NCBI RefSeq assembly: GCF_000321225.1
Contig: NW_004450331.1
Span: 1-64,000, forward strand
DNA from: Odobenus rosmarus divergens
Lineage: Eukaryota > Chordata > Mammalia > Carnivora > Odobenidae
Direction: 5' to 3'
DNA length: 64,000 bases
Shown here one piece after another: positions 1 to 11,607 of the stretch. The translations under genes and the position numbers were made by a program. The notes below the pieces were generated by a model. It saw only the letters and a list, made by a program, of their open reading frames with translations. It did not search any database and had not been told where the DNA came from. Position 1 is the first letter of the stretch. The number at the start of each line of letters is the position of its first letter.

Positions 1-105
1 TCCCTGCTGAGCAGGGAGCCAGACATGGGGCTCCATCCCAGGACCCTGAGATCATGACCTGAGCCGAAGGCAGATGCTTAATCAGCTGAGCCACCCAGGC
101 ACCCC
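1..105 (-). mobile_element. CanSINE, cut by window edge
   Basis: This is the head half of a carnivoran tRNA-derived SINE in reverse orientation. It reads through the GATCATGACCTGAGCC core into GAGCCACCCAGGCACCCC, the reverse complement of the SINE head. The A-rich tail lies outside the window. The GGCACCCC end, where the consensus has GGCGCCCC, fits CpG decay. Confidence 0.95.
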
Positions 106-1479
106 AGAGTTTTATCATTCTTAAAGGCTTTATCTACAATTTAGTTCAAAATGTGCCCCATGTGAAAGAACTACTGGTGGTTCTGAAATTAGCTTAAAGA
201 TTGAAAGATTCAAGTCCTCAAGATACTGGAGTTGAAGATGGCAAACAACCTACTTACATAGAATATCCAAAGGGAGAGTGACAGAATCAAGGCATTTCAT
301 TTTTCACCTTTTGTAAAGTTAATTTTTAATATCTCTCAGGGCTGATTTGATTTGGAACAGAGATATGAAAACTCTCTTTTCTAGGTGTGGCATCATTTGT
401 CATCATCTTGAAATGTAACTCTTTAAATATCTGGTCTATAGCCAGTTTCCAGTGGATAAGTCATCACATCAGAAAAACATATTCTGAAAATAGGATACTC
501 AAGTCCTAGCAGAGAATCCTAGACTCCTTTATGAGTCCTGAAAACAGTTCTTTAATTGAGACCAGATTTTAAAGATACCATCCTTGACTTTGCCAGAAGA
601 TCTGAGCTACGGGTGCTGTTAATTCAATTTAGTACCTTTCAGGAGTCACAAATCTACTTGGGCCAGCACATGAAAATGAGGGTCAGTAGTAACCTAGTCA
701 CCATAGAAACTACATTACCTTTCATTGCTCTCCTGCCAGGTAAAACATAATTGATGATACTGTTAACATTATTGGTTAAAAATAATGCACACAAGTTATG
801 AATCATAAGATGGTGGGGGAAACTGCTAAAAATGTTACAAAAATGAGCAAATTGCTAAATTATGCATATACTACAAAGAGATTACTAAAGCCCTACAACT
901 TGTCTTTATTGTAGGATTTGAAGGCACCAGCGTATATTTAACACCTACTTCAAATACAGGTTCCTAAGACTTATAATCAATCCATAAATGATAGGAACTT
1001 TTCAATATCCTTAGGGTATTAAGGATTGTTTTACTTTACCATTTAAAAAACACAAACAACAAATTATAAAATGAAACTGTTCAAAAGAAAAAAGGTTCCA
1101 GTTTATATTTAGGAGTCCTTTCTTAGAATAGAGGGTCAGCGCTTGAGGTGCAAAGAGAGGGGGAGAGAGAGAGAGAAATCCCATTTCATTCTTAACCAAA
1201 TTAGTTCGTGCTTATGAAGATGTCAAACCTTCACTTTACTCAATAAAACATTTTTGGTGTGGTAATGATGTTCCCGCCTGGTGTATTTCCATAAAACTAA
1301 AAGGATTAAAAAAATCCAGCTTTGTAAACAAATGTGGACCTCTGATTGTTTTAAACATTTAAACCAAAAGCAAGGCACAGGCATGGTTTTGCCTTAAATT
1401 TAAAATAAACGGAAAGAATACATTGATGTTCTTTGTTTCAAATACATTTTGGAACCCAGCAGACCCCATTCAACCTAAA
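106..1479. other. unassigned non-coding stretch
   Basis: AT-rich unique sequence. A short GA run lies near 1155-1176. I recognise no gene, RNA or repeat here; open frames of about 60 codons look like chance. Confidence 0.5.
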
Positions 1480-2130
1480 GTATCTGAATGGATTTTGGGG
1501 GAAGAGAAAGGGTCTGCTCATTTTAATATACCTTCAGAAATATTTTACTTCTGATGATGATAGCAGCTCTTGCTGACAACTATTAATACATTATAAACAC
1601 CCCATCAGAGTTATATAAAAACATGTCAGTTTTAAAGAGAACATCTTTGACAGCAAATTTTCTGATTGTGAAACAGCTGTGCCTTCAGTACAATGCATTA
1701 AGTAGTTTATTCCTTTTAGATAGTTAAATTGTGCATGAAATGTTGCTGGCGCAAGGGCTCCAAATCTGGCCTGATTAGCGAACATCTGTTACATTGGAAA
1801 AATTCATGTCTACCCTAATTAGCTGTCAGGCTGATGTACATCAGGCCTGATGGTGAGGGATCCTGTGCTGTTTAAGTCAGACCAGGTTCTTCTCCTCTCC
1901 CGTCACCTGCCCTTTCAAATCTCTTCCTCTCATGCATTGCCGTAATTAGAGATGGTTGGACATACAATGGAGCAGGCTACGGTCAGTTATAGTCCCATCT
2001 GTGCAATATTTTTATTCCCACCAAACTCGGGAGCGGGGAGAGAAAGTAGTTAACAGCAGTGAGGCTGTTAGACCTGTTAGCTCTGTGACATTTGATCATC
2101 CTGGCCCCAAGATCTTCATCGGAAAGACTC
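1480..2130. promoter_or_regulatory. candidate conserved enhancer block A
   Basis: Repeat-free block. It contains the homeodomain palindrome CTAATTAG (1815-1822), a directly adjacent CTGTCA (MEIS/PREP type, 1823-1828), and a palindromic array of CTGATG/CATCAG half-sites (1831-1852). A further CGTAATTAGAG lies near 1941. This composition is typical of developmental enhancers. No conservation test was possible, so the call is inference. Confidence 0.4.
1831..1852. repeat. two overlapping 14-bp palindromes
   Basis: CTGATGTACATCAG (1831-1844) and CATCAGGCCTGATG (1839-1852) are each perfect palindromes sharing CATCAG. Together they give three alternating half-sites separated by 2 bp, an 8-bp repeat step. 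This fits cooperative binding by a dimeric or multimeric factor; the factor is unknown. Confidence 0.9.
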
Positions 2131-3179
2131 TTAGAATCCATCTGTGTTGACTGAAGGGCGATCTACAGCTAGAACTGATCTTGGTTTTGTTTGTTTTAAG
2201 TAGGGGTAGCTCTCGACTGATCTGGAAACATGGCAGCGTCCTGTCAAAGTATTGTGGTACTGTAGGATTGGGAATTAAAGAGGAGTCAAAGAAAAAGGAA
2301 CTGAGTGTTCTGAAAGTGGAATTTTCATAACTGAATAATATCCTGTGGCTATAGACAGCTACAGGAGGCACTTGAAATCAAAAGCTCCGATTTTATCGGG
2401 TTTATCAGTCTAGTGTACACAGGGTTTTCCAATGTCAATAAATACTTTCACTGACCTCTGGATGGGCACAAATCGTAACTTCCTGTTCAAACTAGCAGTA
2501 AACCTGAAGGTGCAGTTTGTTCCTGAGCTGGTGAAATCCTCATTTGCTCTGTAACAACCTTTTATATAAGAGTTGGCTTACCTGGGGCTAAGTTCAGATT
2601 CAACCTGAAAAATTAAGAATATATAAGACTACAACATCAGGTTTTATTACAGTGTGATTTGACCTGGGAAAAATGAAAAATCAGCCTTCTTCTGACTTGG
2701 TATCATCCTTTCAAGATAATTCAAGTACAGGATTATTATTCCCAAGCATACGTGGAGTATAATTACAATGGACACTGAAATTCTGTAATTGAGGACATGC
2801 TTTATAAAATGCTTGATGTGTAAGTTATAAATGGGAAAACTCATTTACCCAGAGCATTCAGGATTTTTCAGGTGAACTCAAACAGGATCGCACATAGAAT
2901 TCTGAATGCTCTTGTTAAAACACTGTAGCCAAACTGGACTAGAATTGTCTGGCCTAAGTGAGGTCCCTCCCTCCCTCTCTCCCCCCCCCGCCCCCCGCTC
3001 TTTCTTTTACCTTGGAATACTTTCCCTGTATATCAAAAGCTGACCTAGTCAAGCATTTAAGTATGATCTCAAGCACCAACTGTTCTATAACGGTGTCACT
3101 CTAGTTTGAAGGAAAGGGCAAGATTTAATGAAGTAACTGCATCCTGTACTATGGCTTTACTTGCATCATCTCCTTCTTC
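2131..3179. other. unassigned stretch with a poly-C run
   Basis: Mostly unique AT-rich DNA. A C-rich low-complexity run occupies about 2965-2999. No gene is recognised. Confidence 0.5.
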
Positions 3180-3605
3180 TCAACAGCTGACATTGCGCAT
3201 TCTTTTATGGTACTTGCCATTTCTATCTTTTATTTAAATATTGATATGCCATGAACTACCTCTCATCTCTTATACTAGACTGTAAGCTCCTTGGAGACAG
3301 GGGCAATGAATTATTTCTGTATCCCATAAAACATAGTCCATAATAAGGTCCCAGTAAATGTTTATTTATTTATTTTTTTTTTAAAGATTTTATTTATTTA
3401 TTTAATTGACAGAGAGAGAGAGACAGCGTGAGAAGGAACACAAGCAGGGGGAGTGGGAGAGAGAGAAGCAGGCTTCTGGCCGAGCAGGGAGCCTGATGCA
3501 GGGCTCGATCCCAGGACCCTGGGATCATGACCTGAGCCGAAGGCAGTTGCTTAACCAACTGAGCCACCCAGGCGCCCCCAGTAAATGTTTATTGAGTGCA
3601 TACTA
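3180..3605 (+). mobile_element. L2 LINE 3' end, split by a SINE
   Basis: The 3' part of an ancient L2 copy: ACTGTAAGCTCCTTGGAGACAGG followed by a stop-rich stretch ending in CAGTAAATGTTTATTGAGTG. The copy is interrupted at 3367-3577 by a CanSINE and resumes at once afterwards, so the L2 is the older insertion. Confidence 0.7.
3367..3577 (-). mobile_element. full-length CanSINE inserted in an L2
   Basis: Reverse-oriented SINE: a T-rich start (its tail), GAGAGAGAGAGACAGCG, a CT/GA body, the tRNA-related core and the terminal GCCACCCAGGCGCCCC head. It is flanked by a 16-bp exact duplication, CCAGTAAATGTTTATT, at 3351-3366 and 3578-3593. The intact head and exact duplication indicate a fairly young insertion. 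Confidence 0.95.
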
Positions 3606-3844
3606 TTTGGCTCAGATGACTGGTATTCAAAAATAGTGGTAGGTCTCTGCGTGAAACTGTCTACTAGAACTAGCAAGCTCCAGGAATGATGAGGATCCAC
3701 TGGTATCTCCAGCTGCCTCGACACAGCCACCACAGGCTAAATGGGAGCCCAGAGTGGCTGGATTCAGAGATTTAAGGTGTCTTGTAGCTAAGGGGTAGTG
3801 TCGGAAACATCTACCAGTATTCCACTAAAGTTAAGAATGGCCAG

Positions 3845-4039
3845 GGGTGCCTGGGTGGCTCAGTCGGTTAAGTGTCCAACTCTTGGTTCTGGCTTAGGTC
3901 ATGATCTCAGGGTGGTGAGATGGAGGCCCGCACTGGGCTCCACAGTCAGCAGGGAGTCTGCTTGAAGATTCTCTCCCTCTGCTTCTCTCCCCACCTTTTA
4001 ATCAATCAATCAGTCAAACAATCAATCTTTAGAAAAAAA
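3845..4039 (+). mobile_element. CanSINE
   Basis: Forward SINE starting GGGTGCCTGGGTGGCTCAGTC and ending in an AATC-type tail plus A9. It is flanked by a 12-bp exact duplication, AAGAATGGCCAG, at 3833-3844 and 4040-4051. The tail is (AATC)n-like, unlike the usual AAATAAATAAA. Confidence 0.95.
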
Positions 4040-4051
4040 AAGAATGGCCAG

Positions 4052-4784
4052 ACTTCTCTGAACAGAGATAACCAGAGTTCCCAAAGCATTCAGAATCGTC
4101 TGACTGCCCTAAAGCAGTGATACCTGGAGGGTACTGTGGGCCCTGCTTGTCTAGGCCTGGTCCCAGCTCATTGTCACCTGGGATTCGTGGGGCAGCCTTG
4201 CTTGGAGGCTCGGAGATGCTCTGGAACAGTGTCTCACTTCCTCCTCTCTCTCCAAGATGTTTCCCAGTGACATTCTGCAGAGTCCTCTGCACTGGTTTCT
4301 CGGTTTATCAAGAACCAAGAGGATAGGAAATGCTATAGGAACACAAACTTTCTGCTTAACATTGTGGATTTTAGAGAAACTAAACAATTTACGTTTTTCA
4401 AACATATGCCAAGGCTTTGAAATTTTGTTCATTCTACCTTGAAAACTACTTTGTAGCAATTCACCAAAAGACAAAGAATTGAAATGTGATTTCACTCTGC
4501 CTTGAAAATACCTTTGGAGAAAGTTTTTTCTCGCTTTGAAGAAGAAGTAGTACAATGTTGCTTGAATTTTATTGCACATTTAAACATTTTTAATATAGGT
4601 TATCTCATTTGAATGTAGTAACTATTTCCATGTTTATCCAAGGATACACAGTCTGCATTTGAAATACATAGGAAAAATAACATTAAAATAGAAGCTCTTA
4701 AATGCTTACCAGGTTAGATTCCCAACCAGGAGCAACAGAATTCAAACAAAAACAACCACCACAATCTAATAGTGGAAGAGCTTT
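4052..4784. other. unassigned non-coding stretch
   Basis: Unique sequence. Overlapping open frames of up to 142 codons occur on the minus strand but show no domain. I recognise nothing. Confidence 0.4.
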
Positions 4785-4968
4785 ATTTAAATATCTAGTA
4801 CATCCCCATCTCATGCCGGACTCTCACCGCTCACAGACTCTGTAAGATTTGTTTTTTTCCATTTTACAGATGACAAAATTTGGACTCAGAGAGATTATGT
4901 GCTTTTCCTAAGGCTGCACAGCTGATAAATAGCAGTGCCAAAATTCAATCCGTATCTGACCTTAAAGT
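4785..4968 (-). mobile_element. MIR SINE fragment
   Basis: Reverse-oriented ancient MIR. The diagnostic stretch is CCATTTTACAGATGACAAAA, followed by a diverged ACTCAGAGAGATTATGTG and GCACAGCTGATAAATAGCAG. Confidence 0.75.
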
Positions 4969-6976
4969 GATTGTACAACTACCATTCAAGGGAATCTTTG
5001 TTCATATTTTAAAATACTTTTTTTATTTAGAAGTAGTTTCATTTCATTGTCTTCTAAAATATTTTGAGGACTAAAAATGTTTATTTGGATAAATGGCATT
5101 GTTCCCCAAAAGGGGTTATGGTTTTTATGTATTTTGCTTGCTTGGTGATGGCAAGTCCCACTGAGTTGTTTTATAAGAATTTACGTGCTTTATCGGGCAA
5201 GTCTAACCAATGTATATATTTAGTTCAACCCAAACTAGTAAAGATTCTGAACCTCCTCTTTGGCAAATCCTATCTTTTAGATCCAAGTCTCTGACTACTG
5301 GATTACGCTAAATTCGGACCCTTCTCTGAGATAGACCGTGGGGACTAGAATAGTGATTTGGAAATAGCTTCGATCATTCTGACACCATCTGCCCATGGTC
5401 ATACAGTTGCAGTGTGTGCTTTTTGACTAACTTGATAAATAAAATCCAAATGCTTCTTCTGCAGTTAATAAAGAGTGATACAACAAAAATATTTACTGTG
5501 CACTATGCCAGCAACTAAATTAACCAGTAATAATTGTTTTCGTGGCACCAATCAACAGCTGAGAAAAAAACCCCACAGGTCATTATATTTATCAAAATTA
5601 ACTGTAGTTTCTCCTCACCCTCCTGTATACCACTCTCTTGATCATGCTGCATTACACACACACACACACACACACACACGGGGAAAAAAAGCTAATTCTT
5701 CTTAATGTCTGTTTCTCTGGAAGCAATCTTACAAACTTGTGAGGATTTTGTATTGGTGAGATAGCAAATGTCTTACTGTTATTCCCAGCCTGTAATTGAC
5801 TCTTGAGACTACTGATGCCACCCTTCCATAGAATCATCCCTGTCGTGTTGTGGATGGCAACAGGAGGTCACTCCCTTCCTGTAGTGGCTTATTCTCCGCG
5901 AATCTGTCAGAGAACAGGTATCAAATGCATGTAGACCTGCAGAAAATGGTTGCAAACAGTCCACCTGAAACTGGGGAAGAAACCAGGACCTACCTCTTCT
6001 AGCTTCCCCTCACAGAAAATGTAAACCCTTCTCAGAGGATTGTGCAGCTCCCTACAGAGGCTCAGCCCTCAACTTTCAGCCAAGCAACGAACAGCTTCCT
6101 GAAGAGCTAGCATCTCAATCTTGAGCCCCAGTCGTCTGGACGATGCCCTCAGTGTCTAGGGTTGGCCTTCACTGGCAGCATGGGTGACAGAGACCTTGTC
6201 AACAGAGTACTGCTTATTGACGTTCATTAAGATGATCACAGCAAGAGGCAGCTGATCAAACCTTTCCCTGGAGTTGACACTGTTGCTTAGTATAGAGTCG
6301 TAGGGAGTAAAGTGTCTGGGGGGGTAGTAACTCTTGACAGAATGAGATGACTCATTAGTGATGACAAGAGGAGTCATCTAGGGAGATATGTGTCACCACA
6401 ATACATTAGATCCCATAGTTTTGGACAAACCTGGCTTCTACAGGCCAACTCTGAATTCCCTTTTAAGAAATGACTTTTTATAGACTGAGAAGAAGTGAAA
6501 GACGAGCCCTCTTGTGCGGTGAGAGTGAACAGGGAACAGAGTGGCTGTGATTACAACGGACATTTTCACTCAGCTTGTAATAAAATCGTTTGTTCTTCAT
6601 GGCAAGCGTGTCACACACATGCATGTGGGATACTCTCCTTTCTCTTCTGGCATGGAAATCATGGTGTTCAACCTCAAGCAGAGATGTTCATGAGGGGGGA
6701 AGTCCAACTTTGTTTGTAAGCCGGAATAATCAGTCAATTCCCTCAGAAATGGGAGATGGGCCCTCTGTAGACACAGCCCTAAAATAACTCCCACAGTCAG
6801 CCAATATAGAGATGAAAATTAAACTTAGATTTTCTGACACTCCACTCTTGTTCTCCCCCTGCTAGATCCTCCCAGTTCACTGAGAAATCATTAGGTTTAC
6901 ACTATAAGCCAATTCTCCTCGAAGCCTGACAAATTTATAGCTTCTCAAAACATGGACGCCAAAGCAGAAGTTATCA
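4969..6976. other. unassigned stretch with an AC microsatellite
   Basis: Unique DNA apart from (AC)13. A 73-codon minus-strand frame (6156-6377) has even composition but no family I recognise. No splice context or start consensus supports it, so no gene is called. Confidence 0.4.
5654..5679. repeat. (AC)13 microsatellite
   Basis: Thirteen uninterrupted AC units, followed by GGGGAAAAAAA. Confidence 0.98.
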
Positions 6977-7559
6977 ATTATTTTCAAGGTGTCTAACTTT
7001 TAGCTGGGAATACATTGATACAGATATGTGATGGCATCTGTAATCCCAGTGAGTCCTCCCGGGAATATCCACAGACGCTTTTTTGGAGCCCTCTCTTAGA
7101 TAATAAAACAGGCTCTGGCCAGACACACTGTACCTCACACAGTATAACAGCTTTCGACATAAATCTGGAACATGATTTACATTTGAAAGCACCAGATCAA
7201 TATTTGAAGAGGGATTATTTTTTATCAACTTGGCTCTAATTCTCTGAAATATAAAGTTATTTTTTAAATGTCAAGACCAACTACACCCACCCTGGCCCAA
7301 GATGGCTTTGTCGAAAAAGTTGAAAAAAATTCACTGTAAATTTTGTGTTGACATAATCCAGGTTAAGTCTAAAAAAGAAAAATACTTACTTTTGTAAAAT
7401 GAGAGGCTATTTTATCACTCAGAGAATGTCACATCAATTGTAAAGCCATCAGCCCCAAGGTTTGGTGGTGATTGCTTCATATTTACTGTTAGTCCGGCAA
7501 TGGGGATGGTACTTTCACAGTCTTTGGACAGACTAGTGAGTGTGACATTTAAAGTGTTG
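6977..7559. promoter_or_regulatory. possible conserved non-coding block
   Basis: Repeat-free sequence of balanced composition, continuous with the stronger block at 7560-8010. No specific motif cluster stands out. The call is weak and rests on absence of repeats and proximity. Confidence 0.2.
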
Positions 7560-8010
7560 ATTTTTGCAGCACTTATGTTAATTGTTGTAATTTTCCTGAT
7601 GAACCACCATTCTGGTTTCCTGATGCAGCCAAGATAGTTTTACATTTTCTATGCAGGGCCTCTTTGCCATTTGGTCTGTGTAGTGTCAGCTTCGAGTGCT
7701 ACTGAAAGCAGACAAAATTGCAAGCAAATTGCATCAGATTGCCAACATTGTGAAAAGGTAAATTGCTTGCAAATCTATTTAAACCACTGCCCTATTTTCA
7801 TCAGCTTCAGTACTTGGTATTCATGATTGCTTAATTGGCGACCTTTCCTATTGTGTAGTGCTTTATGGTGTAATGGAAAGCGATCTTTACCAAACCAATT
7901 ACCCTTTTTTTCTCAGCACTACATTATTGCTGTGATTGCAACTGCCAGTCCTTTGTAAATGAACTTTCTGATTTCAATGATGTTTTTAAAATGTAAGATA
8001 GAAAAAAGTG
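7560..8010. promoter_or_regulatory. candidate conserved enhancer block B
   Basis: Repeat-free block with AT-rich homeodomain/POU-like sites (CAAATTGCAT, CTTAATTGG, ACCAATTACC) and a 10-bp inverted repeat, TTGCAAGCAA (7718-7727) and TTGCTTGCAA (7763-7772). TTGC half-sites of this kind are bound by C/EBP-type factors and motifs with ATGCAAAT likeness by POU factors. Function is inferred only. Confidence 0.4.
7718..7772. repeat. 10-bp inverted repeat
   Basis: TTGCAAGCAA and its exact reverse complement TTGCTTGCAA are separated by 35 bp. The spacer also contains AAATTGCATCAG, a third TTGC-containing site. Confidence 0.9.
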
Positions 8011-8839
8011 GCATTCATATTGTGCGATGTTCTATTTTGAAGCCTCTTTGTAGCCACTATTGTCTGGGAAAATGGACTGAAGGGTTACACAGTACCTACA
8101 AATATCCATGTAACTATTATTAATATTATTATAATGTCCTCCTTTGTACTGCAGCTCAATTAGGAAAGGATAGGAGAAATATTTTGTCACCCTGTCAAGT
8201 GCACAGGAAGTGCATTTGAGGCTTCTTTTTTGACACATACATTATCTCTAGTAATAAGACAAGATTCTTTTTAAAGAATGGTGATGAAGATACAAAATCA
8301 ATTAAAATGAAATTCACATTTCTGGTTTTATGGTCACTCACCATTTAAAAAGCAGCCTTCAATGACTCAAATATTAAGACTGGGAATGAAAGCTTAATTT
8401 TATAAGAGAAAGTTGTGAGCGAGCTGAGAAATAGTGAATTTTTAAGATCTCAGGTTCTGCACACAGATGCCAAAACACAGCAAAACATGACCATTCTGCA
8501 CGTCCTAAGCTTAACATATGTACAATACAGACGTGTAGCCTGGATTGCAGCAGAACTAAGGTAGCCTCTTTTTAAAATTCTCTTAAGAACCAGTCTATAA
8601 AATTAGCACCCACATGGATTCTCATAAAGATGGGGCATGGGACAGTAGTGAATCCTGTTTATGTATTTTCATGTGATTTAGAAAATTATATCATTACTTA
8701 TAAGTGTACGTGCAGAAAGGGAGCTCCAAGTAATTTAGTCGTTCCCTAATACAGTAAGTGGAAATGGATGCATCATTCTACCCCCTACAGTTAGAAACTC
8801 TATTGTGTGAGGGACATTTTGCAAAGATTTCTTTTACTC
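8011..8839. other. unassigned non-coding stretch
   Basis: Unique AT-rich DNA between two enhancer-like blocks. No repeat or gene is recognised. Confidence 0.4.
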
Positions 8840-9190
8840 TCTTCTCTCATTTAATTAGGAAAAAAATGGAGTTCAGACAAGGCTTGCCAATGATGATCAG
8901 GTGATTGTTGATTTTAGTACCTTTGATGTAATGTAATGATTTATTTACAGCACAGCATCTTATTCTTTGAAAGCAAAGAAATGTGTTTATTATCTGCTGC
9001 TTCTGCAAGTGTTCATAACAACCAATTTCACTGTAATATTGAGGTCTAATACAGTTATTATTTTCTATCAGCAACACATATTCTTCTGGAACAATTAGAC
9101 TTCTGATTTGATTTCCTAACTTTAAATGTAGTCACATATTTATAGATGACAGAGTGACATTTGCTTGGGTGTTTAATTGGTTTTTAAACC
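8840..9190. promoter_or_regulatory. candidate conserved block B2
   Basis: Repeat-free, with TTTAATTAGG (about 8850), TGATGATCAGGTGATTG (about 8890), and CCTTTGATG at 8930-8938, matching the TCF/LEF consensus. An enhancer role is inferred from motif content and adjacency to block B. Confidence 0.3.
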
Positions 9191-9489
9191 ATGGACTTAA
9201 AAATGAGTGTCCCGTTAACTGGGAGCAGGACCCAGAAAAATTCTTACCTTGTGGAGGCACTTTGTTCAATAACTATTGTGGAAGGCTTTTCAGACGATTT
9301 TACTTTTATTGGATGGGGGCAGTGGAGTTTTATGAGAGGCGAAAAACTCATGGGTTCGCACAGACAGCAGTTACTACTGGGAATGTTACCGTCAGGGGTT
9401 GATCATGAACTTTCACTATCATCGTTCATCTTTCTAGACCAGGACTGACTCCCATGAGGGTGAGATGGATGGTAATTACAAGGAGCGAA

Positions 9490-9722
9490 GGAACACCCCC
9501 GGCTTATGAAGTGCCAGGCACTATGCTAATCTCTTTAACTGTTCATCTCATTGATTCCTTCCAACAGTCCTACAGGGAAGGTACTGTTATTATTCCCATT
9601 TTACAGATGAGGCAACTGAGACTCAGGAGACCTAGAGGTTGACACAAGGGCACACAGCAAATAAGGGATGCATCTGGGGTATGAACCTGGGCCATCCAGC
9701 TCCGGAGCCTGTGACCTGCCAC
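9490..9722 (-). mobile_element. MIR SINE, nearly complete
   Basis: Reverse MIR. It runs from GTGCCAGGCACTATGCTAA through TTATTCCCATTTTACAGATG and ACACAGCAAATAAGGGATG to GAACCTGGGCCATCCAGC, covering most of the consensus. Confidence 0.9.
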
Positions 9723-10159
9723 CTGAAGAGCTTTATTTCCCAGCTTCTGCTTTTTCTTTCTTGAGCTATCGAGGCAAAGCTGGTTGGCTGGCAGACACTT
9801 TATATTTTCCAGAATATTTTAAGTAGTTATTGTGAAAATAGATGGAGGGTGCTCAGCAGTCCCTGGATCTTTCACTCTTTCATCTCTTTATAGATGATTA
9901 GGATCTGGCACTGATATTCATGATTTATACACAAAACTCTAAGAAACTCAGATGTCCACATTCAACTTCTCCTTGCCAAAGGAAGAATTCTTATGAATGC
10001 CAATGCTCACAAAGGCTCCTGCAGCTATTACTCCTTCTCCTTTTTTTTTCTTCCTTCCTTCGGAAAGGCTCTTGAATGCTGTGAGTGTGGTAAATATCCA
10101 TCCATCCATATCATCCCTCTGTGAAATGATATGCTCTAGGGTTTGGTGTTGGAGTTTGT
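9723..10159. other. unassigned non-coding stretch
   Basis: Unique sequence with a T/C run near 10039-10060 and a short (CCAT)n. Opposed open frames of 92 and 130 codons overlap here; neither shows a domain. Confidence 0.4.
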
Positions 10160-10400
10160 TTGTTGATGGTTGGAACCACCTCATCCTAGTCCGAAGCGCT
10201 TTCACAGTAATTGCAGTGAGAATCATGAGCAGACTCCTTTGGGTAATGAGCAGGGTGGGGGTTGGGGGCGCGGCTGGAATAAGGTTGGTGGAAGTTGTTG
10301 GCGCCCCTTCAAGGGATCTGCAAATGAATTACAGCACCAATGAAATGTTCTGTGAGCTTGTACACGAGACATCAGTCCCACTGATTTAAGCAAAACCTAG
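10160..10400. promoter_or_regulatory. possible regulatory block C
   Basis: Repeat-free, somewhat GC-richer, with TTCACAGTAATTGCAGTGAG and CAAATGAATTACAGCACC. This is weak evidence for an enhancer. A 130-codon frame crosses it without recognisable domains. Confidence 0.2.
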
Positions 10401-11029
10401 GTGTTTTCTTGCTTAATATCCCAATCCTCACTCTGCTGTGGGCAACCAGTGCACCCTTATGCGTATTCTCTATACTTTTAAATGGCAGTTTACCAGGTGT
10501 TCTATCCCTGAGGGTTCCTAGATAAGGCCCAGTGACCAAAATATGGGGGAAAACTTGGAAAAAAGCAAGAGGCTGGAGAACACCTTAGATTCCCCTTTAT
10601 ATGGACTCGTATACCAATTTCTGGATATACCACAAAGAGGTGTGGGTAGGGGGGTACTATCAGCTTAGAAAAGGATCACTTCTCTTGAGAATTTCTGGCA
10701 TCTTTATTTAGTACATTTCCCGAGTGGGTTTAATATGTTTCTTTCACTGATGGACAAAAAAGAGTGTATTTAAAGTTTTCAGGCTGCCCACAGATTTAGA
10801 CACCTAGTTCTTGTGATGTGGTCTTTTGCGCTGCAGGACCTGCTGCCATTTCTCGTGCTCCTGCAGGGCGTGAATTGTGAGGGTCATGTCTCCTCTCTCA
10901 TCACACACTCCTTATACCTAACGGTATCCGTTTGCACCAAACAGAAATAAGAAATAAACTAGATTGACCATGCAGGTACTAACTGACCCCTCATAGATAC
11001 TAAGTTTTTTGCTTTTTATAGCCTGTATG
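10401..11029. other. unassigned non-coding stretch
   Basis: Unique sequence; no gene, RNA or repeat is recognised. Confidence 0.4.
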
Positions 11030-11039
11030 ATGCAGTGTG

Positions 11040-11269
11040 TTTTTTCTTTCTCTTTCTTTCTTTTTCTTTCTTTCTTTCTTTCTTTCTTTTGATTTTATTT
11101 ATTTATTTGACAGAGAGAGACACAGCAAGAGAGGGAACACAAGCAGGGGGAGTAGGAGAGGGAGAAGTAGGCTTCCCGCGGAGCAGGGAGCCCGATGTGG
11201 GGCTCAATCCTGGGATCATGACCCGAGCCAAAAGCAGATGCTTAACGACTGAGCCCCCCCAGGGGCCCC
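11040..11269 (-). mobile_element. CanSINE with expanded CTTT tail
   Basis: Reverse SINE. On the + strand its tail appears as a (CTTT)n-rich run (about 11041-11090) before GATTTTATTTATTTATTTGACAG. The body is GAGAGGGAACACAAGCAGGG, typical of arctoid copies. A 10-bp exact duplication, ATGCAGTGTG, is at 11030-11039 and 11270-11279. The tail has grown into a tetranucleotide microsatellite. Confidence 0.95.
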
Positions 11270-11607
11270 ATGCAGTGTGCTTTCACCACTGATAATACTG
11301 CTAAGGAGGCAGAAATTCTCTGAGCTCACTTGGCCTTCATTCCTTCTCTACAGGGAGATAAACTGTGAAATGCTGCCACCAAAAAATAGCTCACATCTCT
11401 TATTTCCAATTAATGAATGGCTTTTTCACTGTGGTTCACCCTCAGAATGGCTGTATAATTTAAGAACAGATGGAAATAGTTTGCCGTAGAGAAGACTTAA
11501 TAAAATTTGTGGAACAGGATCGACAGTTCTGAGGTAAACAGTGAGTTCATTGACTCTGTTTGTTTTAGGGAGAATGTAACTATCTGATATACTGGTAATA
11601 ATAATAA

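Noticed and set aside
3406..3636. Frame with RERERQREKEH-like start
   Set aside because: A translation of the GA-rich body of a CanSINE.
4151..4579. 142-codon minus frame
   Set aside because: No recognised family; crosses AT-rich unique DNA; overlaps several frames on the other strand.
6156..6377. 73-codon minus frame with ordinary amino acid composition
   Set aside because: I could not link it to any protein family; surrounding frames have stops and no processed pseudogene signs such as a poly-A tail were seen.
9948..10389. Opposed frames of 92 and 130 codons
   Set aside because: No domain, a low-complexity F run, and overlap on opposite strands suggest chance.
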